A stretch of DNA of 64,000 nt from Paenibacillus sp. RC67 (lineage in GTDB: Bacteria; Bacillota; Bacilli; Paenibacillales; NBRC-103111), in assembly GCF_030020805.1 (NCBI RefSeq), contig NZ_CP125098.1:6099501-6163500 (forward strand). The letters run 5' to 3'. A program made the translations under genes and the position numbers. The notes beneath the pieces were generated by a model. It ran no database searches, had not been told where the DNA came from, and saw nothing but the letters and a program-made list of their open reading frames with translations. This document shows, piece by piece, positions 60,127 through 64,000 of this stretch (position 1 is its first letter; each line of letters begins with the position of its first letter).

Positions 60127-61392
60127 ATGATGACCCCGTCACCTAATCGCTTGTTCGGCATCATGACTACGCAATCAGAAGGGTCTCCCCCTTTTTTGAG
60201 CAGGGATTTTTACCGGAAGCTATGCTTAATAGGCAGCCGAGCCGGACTGACCGTGTTCGTGTTCACCCCTCAAGGCATCCGATGGTCCGACGATACTATC
60301 AGCGGCTATGCTTTTGATTCCGTGGCGCGCCGATGGATCTGCCAGGATTATGCGATGCCTGATGTTGTGTACGACCGCTGTTTCTTTACGAACCGCAAAC
60401 AATATGAAGCATATCGTGAAGCCATTCGCATTTTACGAAGTCGTCCCTCCCCTATGTTCCTCGGCTACGGCCTTAAGGGCAAATGGGAGGTTCAGCAAAT
60501 GCTGGAAAAGGACGGACGCTTCAGCAGTCATTTGCCGCAGACGGAAGAGATGCGCAGTGTGCGGTCGGCAGCCGACTGGCTAAAAGCCCGCTCCGAGGTG
60601 CTCTTGAAGCCGCAGGCCGGCTCTCAGGGCTGCGGTGTACTGCTCGTGCGGAGGGCCGCTGGACGTAGGGCCTCGCAGGCGCGCAAGCATGGCGGCTCGG
60701 AGAACACGGCAAACGCCGGTGCGGCATTTGCCGTGATCGGGCGCGACGCACGAAACGGCCGCGTGGCGCGCAGCTTCCCCGACGCGGCATCGCTCATGCG
60801 CTGGCTGCGCCGCTTCACGGGGCAGCGCAGCTATTTGCTGCAGCAGTATTTACCTCTGCACGGACGCTCAGGCGAGGCGTACGACGTTCGCTCTCTTGTA
60901 CAGAAGGACGGCTCCGGTCAATGGCAGATGACTGGGATGGCTGTTCGCAAAGGTCAGCAAGGCAGCCTGACCTCCAATCTTCACGGAGGGGGAACCGTCG
61001 AGCCTGCAAAAGCTTATCTCACCGCTCAATTCGGGACTGTTCAGTCCGATAAAATTTTGAGCGAGCTGAGAAGCCTCTCGAAGCAAATCCCAGAAGCGCT
61101 CGAACAGTCTCACGGGCGGCTTGCTGAACTTGGCATCGACTTCGGAGTCGATATTACCGGCCATATATGGCTCCTGGAAGTCAATTCCAAGCCGGGCCGT
61201 TCTATATTTACTTATTTACAGGATAAGAAAGCGCGCAATAACGCATTGGCTAATCCCATTCGATACGCGCGATACCTTCTGCGTCATGACCGTGCCAAAG
61301 AGTCTAAGGATGGAACCAAGCAAAATGCGAAGTCGGTTCAGTCATCCCCCAGACGTTCGAATGGTAATTCACTGCTTGCAGATGAAGCATAA
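60127..61392 (+). CDS. YheC/YheD family ATP-grasp protein, second of four
   Basis: The 421-residue protein lacks the N-terminal beta domain of the first and third and starts at LFGIMTTQSEGSPPFLSRDFYRKL. The ATP-grasp core follows: EVLLKPQAGSQGCGVLLVRR near 158, YLLQQYLPLHGRSGEAYDVRSLVQKD near 237, and ELGIDFGVDITGHIWLLEVNSKPGRS near 336. Residues about 171-225 are a GC-rich Arg/Ala-rich insertion (RRAAGRRASQARKHGG...) not in its paralogues. The C-terminal 40 residues are basic and variable. GAGGTG lies just before the first of two ATG codons. Confidence 0.87.
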   Translation: MMTPSPNRLFGIMTTQSEGSPPFLSRDFYRKLCLIGSRAGLTVFVFTPQGIRWSDDTISGYAFDSVARRWICQDYAMPDVVYDRCFFTNRKQYEAYREAIRILRSRPSPMFLGYGLKGKWEVQQMLEKDGRFSSHLPQTEEMRSVRSAADWLKARSEVLLKPQAGSQGCGVLLVRRAAGRRASQARKHGGSENTANAGAAFAVIGRDARNGRVARSFPDAASLMRWLRRFTGQRSYLLQQYLPLHGRSGEAYDVRSLVQKDGSGQWQMTGMAVRKGQQGSLTSNLHGGGTVEPAKAYLTAQFGTVQSDKILSELRSLSKQIPEALEQSHGRLAELGIDFGVDITGHIWLLEVNSKPGRSIFTYLQDKKARNNALANPIRYARYLLRHDRAKESKDGTKQNAKSVQSSPRRSNGNSLLADEA

Positions 61393-61471
61393 GCCACTGT
61401 ATACGAAAATAGTTATGCTAACGCAAAGCTCAGCCACTGCTTACGAAGACAGCTTTGCTAACGCAAAGCTC
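61392..61471 (+). repeat. Two tandem 40-bp repeats between ATP-grasp genes 2 and 3
   Basis: AGCCACTG begins both units (61392 and 61432), and each ends GCTAACGCAAAGCTC. The second unit holds a perfect hairpin AGCTTTGC-taac-GCAAAGCT (61451-61470), which lies directly upstream of the AGGAGG of the third gene. Confidence 0.75.
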
Positions 61472-61485
61472 TTAGGAGGAAAACC

Positions 61486-62850
61486 ATGAGTTTGACAACT
61501 TGCACGATTCATGTGACACAGAGACAGGAAAAAGTCATCTACTTGACTAGTGAATTGGCGAGAACCCTCAAGCTGGCGAAAACTAAATCCGTAACCCTGC
61601 TTCTAGGAAATAAAAGCGCCTCCGCAGGTTTCAAGCTTTTGAAAAAAACGGGCAACCATTTGTATGTACCTATGTCCATCATGTCTCAGCTGCGAATTCC
61701 CCGGCTGGGCAGCAGTATGGTTATGTGCACCAACGGCAAAGATATTCGCTTAGGCCCTTTAATAGGGGTCTTGACCAGCGTATCTCCAACCGGTGCCCCA
61801 TTCGGGCAGCGAACGGAATTTATACGCCAATTCATGCGGGTCGGCTCAGACAACTCATTTTATTTCGGCTTCTCTCCCAATGATGTAAACTGGTCCCAAG
61901 AAACCGTTACAGGCACGTTCCAGCGTAAGGAAGGCGGCTGGTACCGCAAAACAATCCCCTTGCCCGATGTCGTCTACAATCGGCTGCCAAGTCGGAAGTC
62001 CGAGAAGCTGCCGTCGATGAACGCATTCAAGCAGCGTTTTGTTAAACGCGGTATCCCGCTATTCAACTGGGCATTTTTCGATAAATGGGACATTTACAAC
62101 TTATTGGAAGATACTGATGCGTTCAAGTATGTACCGGAATCACACATCAATCCTTCTGCCAACCAAATCAAGGAGATGCTGGATAAGCACAAATTCATCT
62201 ATCTGAAACCAACCGCAGGAAGTCTCGGGATCGGTATTTACCGGCTCACCTACAACCCCAAACGCGGATATTACGCCCGCTTCCGGCGCGGAGACAAAAA
62301 CGTGCTGCTGCGCTTCAGCAAATTCGATTCCTTGATGTCGCTGCTTAACCGTAACAGCGGCCGGTTAAATCAATATGTCGCACAGCAGGGGATCCGCTTG
62401 ATTGAAATCGATAACTGCCCTATTGATTTTCGCTTCCACCTGACCAAGAACATTAACAACCAATGGGTAGTCGCCGGGATCGGAGCCAAAAAAGCAGGAA
62501 AAGGCAGCGTGACGACCCATGTGCGGACCGGAGGGCAGCTGTTCACTCCGGAGCAGGTGCTGAAGCAAATCTTCAACAGCCGCGCCAACCAAGTATTATC
62601 CAGCGCCAAAGATACAGCTATTCAACTGGCCGAAGCCATTGAGCAAAAAAGTCAGCATACCCTGGGTGAGCTGGGATTTGATATAGGTATCGACCAAAAC
62701 GAACGCATATGGATGTTCGAGGCCAACTCTAAGCCTGGGCGGTCCATCTTTAAGCATCCCGCCCTCAAAGGAGAAGGTAAAGCAGCGCTGCAATATATTC
62801 ACGAATACTGCCTATACCTGAGCCGATTTCGAGCAAGGAGGGATACCTGA
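61486..62850 (+). CDS. YheC/YheD family ATP-grasp protein, third of four
   Basis: The 454-residue protein has the full layout: N-terminal beta domain (about 1-95), linker with RLGPLIGVLTS near 90, then ATP-grasp with YNRLPSRKSEKLPS near 164, FIYLKPTAGSLGIGIYRLTY near 232, YVAQQGIRLIEIDNCPIDFRFHLTKN near 298 and ELGFDIGIDQNERIWMFEANSKPGRS near 398. The usual Leu-Glu of the metal site is Phe-Glu here, with the Glu and Asn kept. AGGAGG lies seven bases upstream of the ATG. It abuts the fourth gene with no gap. Confidence 0.9.
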   Translation: MSLTTCTIHVTQRQEKVIYLTSELARTLKLAKTKSVTLLLGNKSASAGFKLLKKTGNHLYVPMSIMSQLRIPRLGSSMVMCTNGKDIRLGPLIGVLTSVSPTGAPFGQRTEFIRQFMRVGSDNSFYFGFSPNDVNWSQETVTGTFQRKEGGWYRKTIPLPDVVYNRLPSRKSEKLPSMNAFKQRFVKRGIPLFNWAFFDKWDIYNLLEDTDAFKYVPESHINPSANQIKEMLDKHKFIYLKPTAGSLGIGIYRLTYNPKRGYYARFRRGDKNVLLRFSKFDSLMSLLNRNSGRLNQYVAQQGIRLIEIDNCPIDFRFHLTKNINNQWVVAGIGAKKAGKGSVTTHVRTGGQLFTPEQVLKQIFNSRANQVLSSAKDTAIQLAEAIEQKSQHTLGELGFDIGIDQNERIWMFEANSKPGRSIFKHPALKGEGKAALQYIHEYCLYLSRFRARRDT

Positions 62851-64000
62851 GTGGAGATTGAATTACACGAAGGCCCGCAGAAGCCGACGATGGCCATTCT
62901 CACTTATGCCGATGAAAACCGGGTTTTTCGCGGAAATCAGGAAAATTTTATCGATCTGATCCGTACAGGTGAGGAAAAAGGCGTATTGGTTTATGTAATG
63001 ACCACATCCGACTTCAAGCTGGTCGGCAAAAAAGCGATTGGCTACTCTTATAACTTTCAAACGAAAAAGTGGAAAAAACAGCTGCTCCCGCTCCCCCACG
63101 TGATCTATAATAGGATTCCATATCGCAAATTCGAGCTGCTCCCTGAGGTGCAGCAGGTGCTTCAAGTATGTATGAGACATGGAAAAATCCATTTATTCAA
63201 TCCAACCTTTTTCAATAAGTGGACGTTATTTGAATGGCTAAATAAATCCAAACACACTCAAACCTTAATTCCTGCAACTGAAAAGCTGACGACAAGCGAA
63301 GATTTGGAGCAACTGCTGCAGAAGCATCAAAACCTGTATCTGAAACCGATACGCGGCAAAGCAGGCAAAGGCATTATGAAGGTAAGCCAAATCCCGGAAA
63401 AAACAGCGAAGACCCGCCGATACCAGCTAAGCATTCAAAATAAAACAAAAAGCCATATATCCCGCTACTCTAACGTTCCCCAGCTGTGGACTCAAATTCG
63501 TGAAGCGATAGGCAATAAGGATTACATCATACAGCAGGGAATCACATTGGCTAACTATAAGCATCGTCCGTTCGATCTTAGGGTGCTCGTTCAGAAGAAC
63601 AACAAGGGCCAATGGAGCATTGCCGGTATCGGAGCTAGGCTTGCAGGAAAGCTGAGTATAACGACTCATGTCCCAAGAGGCGGTTCGATTGATGATCCAG
63701 CCAAGCTGCTCGATGCTGGCTTCGGCCCTACGGTCAGCAAAAAAATATTAAGGAGGGCCAAAAAATCGGCGCTGATCTTAGCCAAACAAATTGAGAAAGC
63801 GAGCCAAACGATGCTTGGGGAAATGTCGATGGACCTTGGGGTCGATACGACCGGCCAAATCTGGTTCTTTGAAGCCAATTCCAAGCCGATGAAGTTCGAC
63901 GAGCCTCATATCCGTCAAAAATCGTTGGATAACCTGATCTTATACAGCGTTCATCTATCCAAAACCGCAGCGAAGCGTAAAAGAACGTATAGCCCTTCTA
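62851..64000 (+). CDS. YheC/YheD family ATP-grasp protein, fourth of four, 3' end outside the window
   Basis: The frame opens at GTG 62851, right after the stop of the third gene, with AAGGAGG nine bases upstream, and stays open to the window edge (383 residues). It lacks the N-terminal beta domain, like gene two. The core includes YNRIPYRKFELLPEVQQ near 90, NLYLKPIRGKAGKGIMKVSQ near 160, YIIQQGITLANYKHRPFDLRVLVQKN near 225 and EMSMDLGVDTTGQIWFFEANSKPMK near 325. The essential Lys, Glu and Asn are kept, so it should be active. The last visible residues are basic (SKTAAKRKRTYSPS). Confidence 0.88.
   Translation, partial: MEIELHEGPQKPTMAILTYADENRVFRGNQENFIDLIRTGEEKGVLVYVMTTSDFKLVGKKAIGYSYNFQTKKWKKQLLPLPHVIYNRIPYRKFELLPEVQQVLQVCMRHGKIHLFNPTFFNKWTLFEWLNKSKHTQTLIPATEKLTTSEDLEQLLQKHQNLYLKPIRGKAGKGIMKVSQIPEKTAKTRRYQLSIQNKTKSHISRYSNVPQLWTQIREAIGNKDYIIQQGITLANYKHRPFDLRVLVQKNNKGQWSIAGIGARLAGKLSITTHVPRGGSIDDPAKLLDAGFGPTVSKKILRRAKKSALILAKQIEKASQTMLGEMSMDLGVDTTGQIWFFEANSKPMKFDEPHIRQKSLDNLILYSVHLSKTAAKRKRTYSPS

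Noticed and set aside
1..64000. CRISPR arrays, tRNA or rRNA genes, prophage
   Set aside because: No regularly spaced repeats, no cloverleaf or ribosomal sequence recognised, and no phage structural genes.

Overview
The window looks like chromosomal DNA of a spore-forming, Gram-positive bacterium of the Paenibacillus type. I infer this from strong GGAGG ribosome sites, frequent TTG and GTG starts, the sporulation genes ytrH and ytrI, four YheC/YheD spore-coat-type ATP-grasp genes, lipoproteins with Firmicute lipoboxes, and a gene order that partly matches the Bacillus subtilis pyk-accA-accD-dnaE-ytrH-ytrI-ytpI-ytoI and citZ-icd-mdh blocks. No rRNA, tRNA, CRISPR array or prophage was seen.

Layout. 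1-3.7 kb: end of a polysaccharide deacetylase, an LTA-synthase-like enzyme and a TerC/YjbE membrane protein with an odd leader. 3.9-9.6 kb: a tripartite tricarboxylate transporter (tctC-tctB-tctA) divergent from its probable CitA/CitB-type two-component system. 9.7-11.8 kb: D-galactonate dehydratase and a secreted polysaccharide-lyase-like protein. 12.1-14.5 kb: cytochrome bd oxidase (cydA-cydB) behind a TGTGA-N6-TCACA operator. 14.6-18.6 kb: a sugar-type oxidoreductase, then phoP and phoR in separate units. 18.7-21.2 kb: class I fumarase with a BASS-family transporter. 21.5-25.5 kb: deacetylase, YfbR nucleotidase, TipAS-type MerR regulator, and an intact IS3-family element sitting inside a former terminator hairpin. 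25.6-29.8 kb: small membrane protein and a TetR-RND efflux operon. 30-33.7 kb: mdh, icd, citZ. 34-37.7 kb: ppx and ppk, convergent and overlapping. 37.8-47 kb: thioesterase, pyk, accA, accD, a small protein, pgpA-like gene and dnaE. 47.1-49.7 kb: ytrH-ytrI, ytpI, ytoI. 49.9-56.9 kb: small proteins, an SDR enzyme, an acyltransferase, a DeoR-HAD-MFS operon, and an XRE regulator with peptide deformylase. 57-58.2 kb: a repeat lipoprotein. 58.7-64 kb: four tandem YheC/YheD ATP-grasp genes, the last cut by the window edge.

How it fits together. One theme is C4/C6 acid and TCA metabolism: the TTT transporter and its sensor, fumarase, mdh, icd and citZ. A second is phosphate: phoP has a Pho-box in front of it and a second Pho-box lies upstream of ppk, so polyphosphate synthesis is probably in the PhoP regulon. 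A third is the spore and cell envelope: the LTA-synthase-like enzyme, deacetylases, acyltransferase, ytrH-ytrI behind a SigE-like promoter, and the YheC/D cluster behind a SigK-like promoter. The most unusual features are the four-gene ATP-grasp cluster, the two Pho-boxes, the overlapping short reading frames ahead of the TerC gene, and the IS insertion that splits a terminator.
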